A DNA stretch of 5,008 nucleotides from JBDREF01 sp043820045 (GTDB lineage: Bacteria > Planctomycetota > Phycisphaerae > Sedimentisphaerales > Anaerobacaceae): NCBI GenBank assembly GCA_043820045.1, contig JBDREF010000381.1:1-5008 (forward strand), given 5' to 3'. Numbering within the stretch: the first letter of the stretch is position 1; each line of letters opens with the position of its first letter. The notes below the pieces were generated by a model. That model worked only from the letters and a program-made list of their open reading frames with translations, had not been told where the DNA came from and did no database searches. The position numbers and the translations under genes were made by a program. This document shows positions 1 to 5,008 of this stretch, piece by piece.

Positions 1-409
1 TGGCCATTGTAACCTTAGCCCCGAGGTACTCGGGCGCCGGCAGCAGCGCCATGTCCATAATGTCGATATTTGCACGTGGAACCGTTATGGTGACCGTAAT
101 AGTCTCAGCGTCCAGTCCGACCCCGCTGAGGTCCCCGGGCGTGTAGATCACCCAATAGCTGCTACTGGCCTGAGGCATGCCCGCGGCTGCCATCAGGATC
201 TCGATGGCATCATTCACTTTGGCGTCCGTTACCCCCGGCAGAACTTTGAGCCGAGCAGCCTGCCGGGTCGCATTGGTGATTTGCTGGGCCTTGAGGAACA
301 GCCAGCCGTAGCGGACCGCCCCCATCGTCAGCAACAGCAGCAGCGGAAGCACTAAGGCCATCTCGACGGCTGCAATGCCGCGCCGATTTTTCTTCAGTCT
401 CCTTACCAT
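1..409 (-). CDS. tadE: TadE-like minor pseudopilin (3' end cut by window)
   Basis: Reading leftward from an ATG at 409-407, the frame is open to the window edge, giving at least 136 residues, so the C-terminus is missing. The N-terminus is basic (MVRRLKKNRRG) and is followed by IAAVEMALVLPLLLLLTMGA, the classic TadE/TadF pseudopilin pattern: a Gly at residue 11, Glu five residues later (E16), then a hydrophobic helix to about residue 30. TadE-family proteins are processed by the TadV prepilin peptidase and act as membrane-anchored minor components of Flp pilus assembly. After the helix come QQITNATRQAARL, typical of the family, and an extracytoplasmic domain that I recognise only generally. 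The start overlaps the end of the peptidase gene by 7 nt (ATGGTAA). A GGGGAG ribosome binding site lies about 10 nt upstream, inside that gene, so translation is probably coupled. A TadF assignment cannot be excluded from the N-terminus alone. Confidence 0.88.
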   Translation of the reverse strand, partial: MVRRLKKNRRGIAAVEMALVLPLLLLLTMGAVRYGWLFLKAQQITNATRQAARLKVLPGVTDAKVNDAIEILMAAAGMPQASSSYWVIYTPGDLSGVGLDAETITVTITVPRANIDIMDMALLPAPEYLGAKVTMA

Positions 410-1002
410 AGCCAGTCAACTCCCCAGACCCATATAACAGCCGCCGCGGCGCAAACGCCTGCACAGATCGCAACGCCGTACGGCATCTCTATTCCGCCGG
501 ATTGCCCGGCGTCGTTATCGGTCCGCTCGTCGGCGACCTTCAGCCTCCTGCCGCCCGCGACGCAGGCCAAAAACGTATAAAACGATATAAGAACGTTAGT
601 TAAGACCTGCTTGAGCCGCCTGTTTGCTGCCGCCCTGGCGATAGCAAGTACACCACCGACCACAGCCACGCAAAGCAACACGACCACACTTTGTTTGAAT
701 CCGAGCCACGCCCCGATGGCGCCCATCAACTTGGCGTCGCCCGCGCCGCCGCCGGCGAAGATGAACAGCAGCACGTACGGCACGCCCAACAAAAGGCACG
801 CACCTACGGCCTCGCCGAAGCCAGCTAATCCGCCGAACCAGCCGGCCCAGATCAGGCCCACTATCAACAGCGGAAAAGTCAGTGCATTAGGAATGCGGCG
901 CTCGCGCACGTCCCCGAGAGCCGCAACCAGTGAGGCGCCGATGACGACGCCCCACTGGAATACGTTCATACTTACATCCGTAATGCCTAATAGCAAGTCC
1001 AC
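403..1002 (-). CDS. tadV: Flp prepilin peptidase, TadV/CpaA type (A24 family)
   Basis: This 199-aa polytopic membrane protein is an A24-family aspartic prepilin peptidase, which removes the leader of Flp pilin and TadE/F pseudopilins at the inner membrane. The two expected catalytic aspartates are visible: D31 in ALGDVRERRIPN and D89 in the GxGD motif GGGAGDAKLMGA. A C-terminal MPYGVAICAG (about residues 173-182) also matches the family. There is no N-terminal methylase zinc domain, and the length fits the short TadV/CpaA class rather than PilD. Hydrophobic segments lie at about 16-30, 41-60, 64-83, 104-122 and 175-193. I chose the GTG at 1002 because a GGGGGGA site sits about 6 nt upstream. 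An internal ATG at 969 would drop 11 residues and has a weaker site. The gene follows flp by 37 nt and its stop overlaps tadE. A hydrophilic stretch, KVADERTDNDAGQSGGIE, precedes the last helix. Confidence 0.93.
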   Translation of the reverse strand: MDLLLGITDVSMNVFQWGVVIGASLVAALGDVRERRIPNALTFPLLIVGLIWAGWFGGLAGFGEAVGACLLLGVPYVLLFIFAGGGAGDAKLMGAIGAWLGFKQSVVVLLCVAVVGGVLAIARAAANRRLKQVLTNVLISFYTFLACVAGGRRLKVADERTDNDAGQSGGIEMPYGVAICAGVCAAAAVIWVWGVDWLW

Positions 1003-1039
1003 TGCAATCCCCCCATTGAATTACTAACTATAAAATGAA

Positions 1040-1216
1040 CTATGCGGCGGGCGTTTCTCCGACGGCAACAAGAACCCGTCTGAACGCGGCTACCACCCAA
1101 CCTCCGAGTTGGGTAATGAGGAGTATGGTCGCAGCGACAATGAGCCCCAAGATAATCGCGTACTCTACCGTCTCCAACCCTCTTTCGTCATTTACAAATC
1201 TTTTCACAGCTTCCAT
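1040..1216 (-). CDS. flp: Flp-family type IVb major pilin
   Basis: This 58-aa ORF is a Flp pilin, the subunit polymerised by the Tad machine into adhesive fibres. The sequence starts MEAVKRFVNDERG and continues LETVEYAIILGLIVAATILLI, so it has the short basic/acidic leader, the G13|L14 cleavage site, Glu at +5 (E18) and Tyr at +6 (Y19), which is the Flp G/XXXXEY processing motif. A single hydrophobic helix (about residues 20-35) is followed by QLGGWVVAAFRRVLVAVGETPAA. The length is normal for the family. The ATG at 1216 has a strong GGGAGGT ribosome binding site 7 nt upstream. It is the first gene of a leftward unit with the prepilin peptidase 37 nt downstream, which supports the call: enzyme and substrate are adjacent. 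No convincing promoter could be picked upstream, where a repeat lies within about 77 nt of the start. Confidence 0.95.
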   Translation of the reverse strand: MEAVKRFVNDERGLETVEYAIILGLIVAATILLITQLGGWVVAAFRRVLVAVGETPAA

Positions 1217-1292
1217 TTCCTATACCTCCCAAATACTTCTGACGTTAATAAAACTAACTATCTCCCCTTTTCAGGGACACAATACGCACTCT

Positions 1293-1413
1293 GTCATGCT
1301 GAGCCTAAAGGCGAAGCATCCAAGCAGCGAACGCATTACCCGCAAGCCAGATTCTTCCCCTTCGACAGGCTCAGGGCTGTCGGCTTGTTTCACTGCGTTT
1401 CGCTCAGGGTGAC
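1293..1413. repeat. Dispersed-type palindromic intergenic repeat (GTCATGCTGAGC ends)
   Basis: The segment begins GTCATGCTGAGC (1293-1304) and ends GCTCAGGGTGAC (1402-1413), whose reverse complement is GTCACCCTGAGC; the two arms match at 10 of 12 bases. Inside lie GCGAAGCATCC, CAGATTCTTCCCCTTCGACA and a perfect 6-bp hairpin CGACAG/CTGTCG (1363-1368 and 1377-1382, 8-nt loop). This wording (CTGAGC, GAAGCATC, AGATTCTTC, TTCGACAGGCTCAGGG) is that of short palindromic repeats scattered between genes in many environmental bacterial genomes. Short frames across it give meaningless peptides such as SPEPVEGEES, a familiar annotation artefact. No transposase or target-site duplication was seen. Its left end is only 77 nt from the flp start, so it may lie in the flp promoter or leader. 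Confidence 0.75.
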
Positions 1414-1607
1414 CGTCGTGAGATAGCAAATCCATGTTGAAACCGCACCCTCTTCGCACACTCCGTGTGGAATTTTACAACCCATCCGTAGGTAAGATTA
1501 CAACATTCTACCAAATTGAAGGACCGGAGTCAAGAGAAAATAAAAAAATTGCTTTACCAGCACTGAAAAATACGTATTCCTGCGTGGATGGTCGTGCGGA
1601 GGGTGTA

Positions 1608-1640
1608 GATAATGCCCGGCGGCCGTATATCCGCATTATC
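1608..1640. repeat. Short inverted repeat (8-bp arms)
   Basis: GATAATGC at 1608-1615 is matched exactly by its reverse complement GCATTATC at 1633-1640, with 17 nt between them that include a CGGCCG palindrome. The arms are AT-richer than the loop. It could be a protein-binding dyad or a weak hairpin in RNA, but there is no adjacent T-run to make it a terminator. An 8-bp match may also be chance. Confidence 0.3.
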
Positions 1641-1802
1641 AGTCCTGAAAACGGCGTTCTATCTGACGCTGCAACCTCTGCCTGGACCCGAAATGACCTC
1701 AGAAGCGAGGATTGGGGGGCGAACGAAAGGGTGTGCCCAAATATTCTGGCAGGCGATTATTCGACCCTGAACACCCGTTTTCAAAGCCATGGACCCCCAG
1801 CG

Positions 1803-1888
1803 TTGTCATTGCGAGGCCACAGTATGTGGCCGCGGCAATCTCAAGCTTGCGAATGGTTGAGATTGCTTCGCTTCGCTCGCAATGACAA
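1803..1888. repeat. Dispersed-type cruciform repeat (TTGTCATTGCGAG ends)
   Basis: The ends TTGTCATTGCGAG (1803-1815) and CTCGCAATGACAA (1876-1888) are perfect 13-bp inverted repeats. Two further perfect stems lie inside: GGCCACA/TGTGGCC (1815-1821 and 1825-1831, 3-nt loop) and GCAATCTCAA/TTGAGATTGC (1835-1844 and 1857-1866, 12-nt loop). Together they would fold as a closing stem with two arms, a three-way junction in single-stranded DNA or RNA. The text CATTGCGAG...GCAATCTC...GAGATTGCTTCGCTTCGCTCGCAATGAC is typical of a palindromic repeat scattered in intergenic DNA of many bacteria. On the minus strand it encodes the artefact peptide CHCERSEAI. No transposase is encoded, so any movement would need an enzyme in trans. 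It ends 93 nt upstream of the -35 box of the tadG-like gene. Confidence 0.8.
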
Positions 1889-1981
1889 AGAGCGCAATCC
1901 TTTGCAACTGCAACAGAGAAGTTTATGTGGCGCAAGAAAAACCAGTCGCACCCAAACAAAAAAAAGCGGGGAAAATATGGC

Positions 1982-2010
1982 TTGACTTTTTTTGATGATT
2001 GGCTTATAAT
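1982..2010 (+). promoter_or_regulatory. Strong sigma-70-type promoter of the tadG-like gene
   Basis: TTGACT (1982-1987) and TATAAT (2005-2010) are separated by exactly 17 nt, so 11 of 12 consensus bases match. An A-rich stretch (about 1955-1977) lies just upstream, where an UP element would be. The predicted transcription start is near 2017, giving a leader of roughly 48 nt before the ATG at 2065. No other strand or gene fits this promoter. Confidence 0.85.
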
Positions 2011-2049
2011 ACTATTTTTGTAGTCAATGGAAAAGCTGGCGTATTGTCA

Positions 2050-2059
2050 GGGAGGTGAT
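2050..2059 (+). promoter_or_regulatory. Strong ribosome binding site that fixes the tadG-like start
   Basis: GGGAGGTGAT pairs with the 16S rRNA anti-Shine-Dalgarno end over nine contiguous bases (GGAGGTGAT). GGAGG ends 9 nt before the ATG at 2065. This supports 2065 over later in-frame ATGs at 2110 and 2134, which lack such a site. Confidence 0.85.
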
Positions 2060-2064
2060 GCAGT

Positions 2065-3645
2065 ATGAGTACAAGCATACCTGCTCGAGCGGGGCGAGAG
2101 AGAAAAGATATGATTTGCGGTAGTGGACAACTTATGTCGCGTTCGACTTGCGGCTTGCATTTGCCGGACGTGGCAAACAGGCATCTTCGGCGGCGAGGCG
2201 TCGCGCTGATCTGGTCTGCCATCATGATGCTGCTGATGATCCTGTTTGTCGGCCTGTCTCTCGATACGGCGAAGGTGGCCCTGGTGATGCACCAGTTGCA
2301 CAACGCCGCCGACGCCGCGGCCCTGGCCGGCGGGCCGTGGGTCAGAAGAGACCAGTTGCAGGCGCGCCTGTTAGCTCAAGCCATGGCGGCCCAGAACTTC
2401 GCCGATAAGGACGCCGCCAGCGTACCTCAGCCCGTCCTCCTGGACCTGAATGTGGACAACGATCCCGAGGGCGACATTATCGTCGGGCGCTATACATACG
2501 ACCGCGATACTGGGACATCCATTTTCACGCCATTCGACCCGTCCGCTACAGACCCGATTCCCATCAATGCATTGGCGGTCCTCGCCTCGCGGGATACGGC
2601 AGTTCGCAGCGGCCACCAGGCCACTCAACAGGTTTCGCTGAATTTCGGACCTATTGCCGGCGTCCAGAGCCTGCCGGTCGCGGGCCGCTGGCAGGGCAAG
2701 CGCGGACCTTACGCCATTGCCATGACCGGTGGGGGCGTGGGCGCCGGGCTGATCTGCCTTCGAAGGGACCTGACGGGACTTCATGTCCACGGCGTTTCGA
2801 CCCTGAGTGTGAAGAACCTGACCGGGGTATTCGAGGATGGCGGCATTCAGGTCAATTCGTTCGACGACGAGATGTGCGTAACGACAAACGGTACGCCCGA
2901 GATCATTGCGGATATATTGAATATCAGTGCCGATGGGTTCACTCAGAAAGGTGACTTCGTATTTCCGCCGGAGCCGGAGATGTACGTGAATCTCCGCCAG
3001 CCCCCGCTGCCCGACCCGTTGGCGTGGCTCAATTATCCGGAGAACAAACCGACTACGAACCCGGACCTGGGCGTTATGGGCACAGATTTGGGAAGCGTAC
3101 GCATTACGAGCGCCGGAAGTATTCCCGCGACGCCGATTCCGGCCGGATACTATTCAGACGGCTTGTATCTGGCTTCCGGTACCGAAGAGAATCCTATTCG
3201 CTTGGGAGCCGGCATCTATATCCTTGACGGAGATTACGGCCTGAGCGTAGGGGCTAACGCCGTTGTGGTCTGTGAGCCCGGTGTCTTCTTCTATATCACC
3301 GGCACCGGCAAATGCGATATCGGCGGCGGAGCTGCATTCACGGCAACGCCGTTGACCAGCGGCCTCTACGAGGGTATAATCATAGCACAGGATCCGCTGG
3401 ATTTGAATGTCGCAAGCATTATCGGCGGTCCCGGCTTCCAGTTGGAAGGGACTATGTACTTTCCGCAGCACGTCGTAAATCAGAAGCTGAAAACGGATTT
3501 TGCACTGATACTCGGCGGAACCGGTGCTGTATTCAACAACCAGATCATTGCCGATTCGGTCTATGTCCCGGGTACTTCCGACGTCCTGGTGAACTACGAC
3601 GGCCGTAACCCCGCCCCCATCACGAGGGCCTATCTCGTCGAGTAG
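2065..3645 (+). CDS. TadG-like Flp pilus assembly protein, large extracytoplasmic domain
   Basis: The 526-aa product has the Tad/TadG N-terminal signature: RRRGVALIWSAIMMLLMILFV (residues 42-62), a membrane helix, then GLSLDTAKVALVMHQLHNAADAAALAGG (63-90), including the family hallmark AADAAALAG. TadG proteins are anchored in the inner membrane with a large periplasmic part and are needed for Flp pilus biogenesis. The rest (about 190-526) is rich in Gly and beta-forming residues, with GAGIYILDGDYGL (381-393), EPGVFFYITGTG (404-415), YEGIIIAQD (435-443), LEGTMYFPQHVV (460-471) and NQIIADSVYVPG (492-503). This pattern recurs in TadG-like proteins and suggests stacked beta structure, possibly a beta-helix. 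No von Willebrand MIDAS motif (DxSxS) is seen. Oddities are a 44-residue basic region before the helix and isolation from the flp operon, with its own promoter. Exact role is inferred. Confidence 0.82.
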   Translation: MSTSIPARAGRERKDMICGSGQLMSRSTCGLHLPDVANRHLRRRGVALIWSAIMMLLMILFVGLSLDTAKVALVMHQLHNAADAAALAGGPWVRRDQLQARLLAQAMAAQNFADKDAASVPQPVLLDLNVDNDPEGDIIVGRYTYDRDTGTSIFTPFDPSATDPIPINALAVLASRDTAVRSGHQATQQVSLNFGPIAGVQSLPVAGRWQGKRGPYAIAMTGGGVGAGLICLRRDLTGLHVHGVSTLSVKNLTGVFEDGGIQVNSFDDEMCVTTNGTPEIIADILNISADGFTQKGDFVFPPEPEMYVNLRQPPLPDPLAWLNYPENKPTTNPDLGVMGTDLGSVRITSAGSIPATPIPAGYYSDGLYLASGTEENPIRLGAGIYILDGDYGLSVGANAVVVCEPGVFFYITGTGKCDIGGGAAFTATPLTSGLYEGIIIAQDPLDLNVASIIGGPGFQLEGTMYFPQHVVNQKLKTDFALILGGTGAVFNNQIIADSVYVPGTSDVLVNYDGRNPAPITRAYLVE

Positions 3646-3702
3646 ATGGCTCTTTGAGCGGTCCGGATTGCATCAGATAAGCCAGCGCAGCGTCACCCCG
3701 GC

Positions 3703-3867
3703 CTACGCGCCGCCCGCTTTCTTCTCGAGCGATTTGCGTATTTCGCCAAGCTCTGAGGCCATGTTCCCCAGGTTCTGGTTTAATTCAGCCCGGATTTTCC
3801 ACACCGTCCAGTATATGGCCAGGACCGCGACAGTCATCAGGCAGAGTAAGCCAATTATTGTGTTCAT
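3703..3867 (-). CDS. Small single-pass membrane protein, unknown function
   Basis: A 54-aa ORF runs leftward from an ATG at 3867 to a TAG at 3705-3703. Residues 3-23 (TIIGLLCLMTVAVLAIYWTVW) form one hydrophobic helix. The rest (KIRAELNQNLGNMASELGEIRKSLEKKAGGA) is charged and has a heptad-like spacing of L/M/I residues, so a short cytoplasmic coiled coil is plausible. An AAGGAG ribosome binding site (3876-3881 on the plus strand) lies 8 nt before the ATG, which is the main reason to believe it. That site overlaps the stop codon of the upstream 139-codon frame, which hints at coupled translation if that frame is real. Its 3' end is 57 nt from the converging tadG-like stop. I do not recognise the family. 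Confidence 0.65.
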   Translation of the reverse strand: MNTIIGLLCLMTVAVLAIYWTVWKIRAELNQNLGNMASELGEIRKSLEKKAGGA

Positions 3868-3879
3868 CAACAGGTCTCC

Positions 3880-4299
3880 TTAAAAGGGCAGGGAATCTTC
3901 AAGACGCCGCATCGCAGCGCCGGCGTCTTCTCCGGCGGCCTTACGCCGCCGGGTCGTATCACCTTGAAAAACACGTTTTTTTTCCGATTGTTCCACAGTT
4001 GTTATTATCGGCAGAACCGCAGGGGGCGCAAGACTTTTTTCACCGAAAAGCCCGTCCCTTGGCATAAACTGAAGATTTGCCCGATTTAACGGCCGTCTTG
4101 GGCCGGTGTTTGGTCCGATATCTATTACTTCGAAACTGAATATTGGATATTCATCATTCCAGGTCAAGTGTCTGCTCTTGAGAAGTCCGCAATGCAAACG
4201 CAACGCTTGCACCGCCGCGAAGATGCCTGTATCATGCTGTTGTGCTTTGCGCCTGACAACTCCGGCACAGTATCTTTGTGGAGGCAGTGTATATAACAT
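3880..4299 (-). CDS. Uncertain 139-aa ORF, unknown
   Basis: An open frame of 139 codons runs leftward and ends with TAA at 3882-3880, directly on the AAGGAG ribosome binding site of the small membrane gene. That is typical of a two-gene unit and is the best argument for it. Against it: no ribosome binding site precedes the ATG at 4299 (a GAGGAG lies about 21 nt away), its start overlaps the ATG of the divergent lyase-like gene, and two strong GC-rich hairpins lie in its last third. The product has no signal peptide or membrane helix. The central part (SFEVIDIGPNTGPRRPLNRANLQF) looks more protein-like than the start, and the tail is charged (TTRRRKAAGEDAGAAMRRLEDSLPF). If real, it may start further inside, but no internal start has a clear site. 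I recognise no family. Confidence 0.35.
   Translation of the reverse strand: MLYTLPPQRYCAGVVRRKAQQHDTGIFAAVQALRLHCGLLKSRHLTWNDEYPIFSFEVIDIGPNTGPRRPLNRANLQFMPRDGLFGEKSLAPPAVLPIITTVEQSEKKRVFQGDTTRRRKAAGEDAGAAMRRLEDSLPF
3901..3952. repeat. Two adjacent GC-rich hairpins
   Basis: AAGACGCC (3901-3908) pairs perfectly with GGCGTCTT (3922-3929), with a 13-nt loop. Two bases further on, CCGGCGGC (3932-3939) pairs perfectly with GCCGCCGG (3945-3952), with a 5-nt loop. A run of eight T follows on the plus strand, but starts more than 20 nt after the second stem, so this is not a textbook rightward terminator. On the minus strand no T-run follows the first stem. They lie inside the uncertain 139-codon frame and weaken its coding status, or they fold in its mRNA just ahead of the small membrane gene. 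Confidence 0.45.
4137..4153. promoter_or_regulatory. 7-bp dyad, possible operator upstream of the lyase-like gene
   Basis: TGAATAT (4137-4143) and ATATTCA (4147-4153) are a perfect inverted repeat around a 3-nt centre, 145 nt before the lyase-like ATG. The size fits a binding site for a dimeric regulator. Nothing else supports it, and if the minus 139-codon frame is real it lies inside a coding region. Confidence 0.25.
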
Positions 4300-5008
4300 G
4301 GCTCAGCGACTCTGCGTTATCTCCTCGGCGGCACTTATCCTCGCCGTCTCCTTTGGCGTATCTGCCGGCCGGGCCTGGCCCCAGGGGGCGGCATATCAGG
4401 TCAAGGCGGCTCATCCGCGTCTGTTCATAGAGGACGTGCGGGAACTCGCCGGCCGGTGTGACGGCCCACTCGCCGATGACTACGAGGTAGTTAAGCAGCG
4501 TGCGGACGATGCCGTGCAAAGGGGCGGCATCCGGTCCATTTCAAATCAGTGGTCGATTCCAGAAGACCTGATGAACTGCGGCATCGCCTATCTTGTAGAA
4601 CGCGAACGGGGACGCGAAGCGCGCCCTTATGCTGAGGTCATTATCAAACAATGGGGTGACGGCAGCATCATTTCCAACCCGAAGGGGAGCAACTTCGGCT
4701 ACCACGCCCTCGCCTATGATTGGATTTACGATGCTCTCACGCCGCAGCAGCGAATTCGATTCGGCGATGCCCTCGGCTCGTGGCTGCGGTTCTTTACGAA
4801 CGAGCCTCGAATCCTGCTCAAGTGGGGCCACTGGGAATACAACCAGACCTGGGGACCCATTCATCTGAACATTATGAACAGCCGTGATTCTCTCACGCAG
4901 AAACTGCTCATCGCTCTGGCCATTCATGGCGAAGGCACGAAATACGAGGCGGATGCAAAGACGTTCCTGGACTCCTGGGACCAGCGCGTGCCGGCCGAAT
5001 GCATACCG
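4298..5008 (+). CDS. Secreted heparinase II/III- or alginate-lyase-like protein, N-terminal part (cut by window)
   Basis: At least 237 residues are encoded from the ATG at 4298, and the frame is open at the right edge. The N-terminus is a signal peptide: MAQR, a hydrophobic core LCVISSAALILAVSFGV, then SAGRA as a likely cleavage region near residue 23-26. The mature part starts with HPRLFIEDVRELAGRC (39-54), close to the HPRLF opening of heparinase/alginate-lyase-like polysaccharide lyases. Helix-rich segments follow: IPEDLMNCGIAYLVERERG (87-105), GYHALAYDWIYDALTPQQRIRF (134-155) and GHWEYNQTWGPIHLNIMNS (177-195), as expected for an alpha/alpha-toroid. Family members eliminate uronic-acid-containing polysaccharides outside the cytoplasm. 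The Asn/His of YNQTWGPIHLN are candidate active-site residues by analogy only. A GGAGG lies 13 nt upstream of the ATG, rather far. The C-terminal sheet domain is outside the window, so substrate and exact family are open. Confidence 0.7.
   Translation, partial: MAQRLCVISSAALILAVSFGVSAGRAWPQGAAYQVKAAHPRLFIEDVRELAGRCDGPLADDYEVVKQRADDAVQRGGIRSISNQWSIPEDLMNCGIAYLVERERGREARPYAEVIIKQWGDGSIISNPKGSNFGYHALAYDWIYDALTPQQRIRFGDALGSWLRFFTNEPRILLKWGHWEYNQTWGPIHLNIMNSRDSLTQKLLIALAIHGEGTKYEADAKTFLDSWDQRVPAECIP

Larger units (their letters stand above)
1217..2064. other. Divergent intergenic region, 848 bp
   Basis: This stretch separates the leftward flp operon from the rightward tadG-like gene and must hold the control regions of both. 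It contains a repeat with near-matching inverted ends (1293-1413), a short dyad (1608-1640), a folded repeat (1803-1888), an A-rich tract (about 1955-1977) and a strong sigma-70 promoter (1982-2010). A 183-codon frame (1434-1985, plus) crosses it, but it runs through the second repeat, has no ribosome binding site and shows no protein-like character, so I do not call it. Apart from these elements, nothing recognisable was seen between 1414 and 1600 or between 1641 and 1800. Confidence 0.8.

Noticed and set aside
611..1027. 138-codon plus frame
   Set aside because: It is antisense to the prepilin peptidase gene, whose catalytic aspartates and family motifs are clear; the Pro/Thr/Ala-rich product is a shadow.
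1271..1459. 62-codon minus frame containing SPEPVEGEES
   Set aside because: It is the translation of the 1293-1413 repeat and has no ribosome binding site.
1803..1888. tRNA-like cloverleaf
   Set aside because: The folding has only two inner arms, no anticodon loop or T-loop sequence, and its ends match a dispersed DNA repeat.
1699..1959. 86-codon minus frame containing CHCERSEAI
   Set aside because: This peptide is the translation of the CATTGCGAG repeat, a known source of false hypothetical proteins.
1434..1985. 183-codon plus-strand frame in the divergent spacer
   Set aside because: It runs through the 1803-1888 repeat, lacks a ribosome binding site, ends inside the -35 box of the tadG-like promoter and has no protein-like domain or hydrophobic pattern.
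2371..2790. 139-codon minus frame inside the tadG-like gene
   Set aside because: It is antisense to a gene with a strong promoter, ribosome binding site and Tad signature.
3880..3900. LEDSLPF tail resembling the acidic LPF/IPF tip of single-stranded DNA binding proteins
   Set aside because: The rest of the frame shows no OB-fold-like sequence and the frame itself is doubtful; a short acidic-LPF match is weak evidence.
3901..3982. Rightward rho-independent terminator (hairpins plus T-run)
   Set aside because: The eight-T run begins more than 20 nt after the last stem, and the tadG-like stop is over 250 nt upstream.
1..5008. CRISPR array, rRNA or intact insertion sequence
   Set aside because: No regularly spaced direct repeats, rRNA-like stretches or transposase frames were seen.

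Overview
The window carries an incomplete, divergently arranged Flp/Tad (tight adherence) pilus locus, an 848-bp spacer with two genome-scatter-type repeats, a TadG-like gene under its own strong promoter, a small uncertain minus-strand pair, and the start of a secreted heparinase/alginate-lyase-like gene. The DNA is moderately GC-rich and bacterial. Flp-pilus genes, dispersed palindromic repeats with TGTCATGCTGAGC and TTGTCATTGCGAG ends, and a secreted polysaccharide-lyase-like protein together fit an environmental Planctomycetota/PVC-type genome. That is inference from the gene mix; there is no rRNA or other phylogenetic marker.

Layout. Positions 1-1216 read leftward as one operon in the order flp (major pilin), tadV/cpaA (prepilin peptidase), tadE (minor pseudopilin, cut by the window edge). 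Spacing is tight: 37 nt between flp and tadV, and a 7-nt overlap between tadV and tadE. Positions 1217-2064 hold no convincing gene but contain two structured repeats (1293-1413 and 1803-1888), a short dyad (1608-1640) and a near-perfect sigma-70 promoter (1982-2010). Positions 2065-3645 read rightward and encode a TadG-like protein with a single N-terminal membrane anchor and a long extracytoplasmic region. Positions 3703-3867 (minus) encode a 54-aa single-pass membrane protein missed by length cut-offs but preceded by a good ribosome binding site. A 139-aa minus ORF (3880-4299) ends on that site and is uncertain. From 4298 to the right edge a signal-peptide-bearing lyase-like gene begins.

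How they fit together. TadV should cleave the Flp prepilin and the TadE pseudopilin at G|XXXXE sites visible in both. TadE and TadG proteins are envelope-anchored partners of the Tad secretion machine. The core motor genes (tadA, tadB, tadC, rcpA, tadZ) are not in the window. The lyase-like gene is probably unrelated and points to polysaccharide breakdown. I do not see a clearly new biological system; the most useful points are the separate TadG unit, the two repeats and the hidden small membrane protein.
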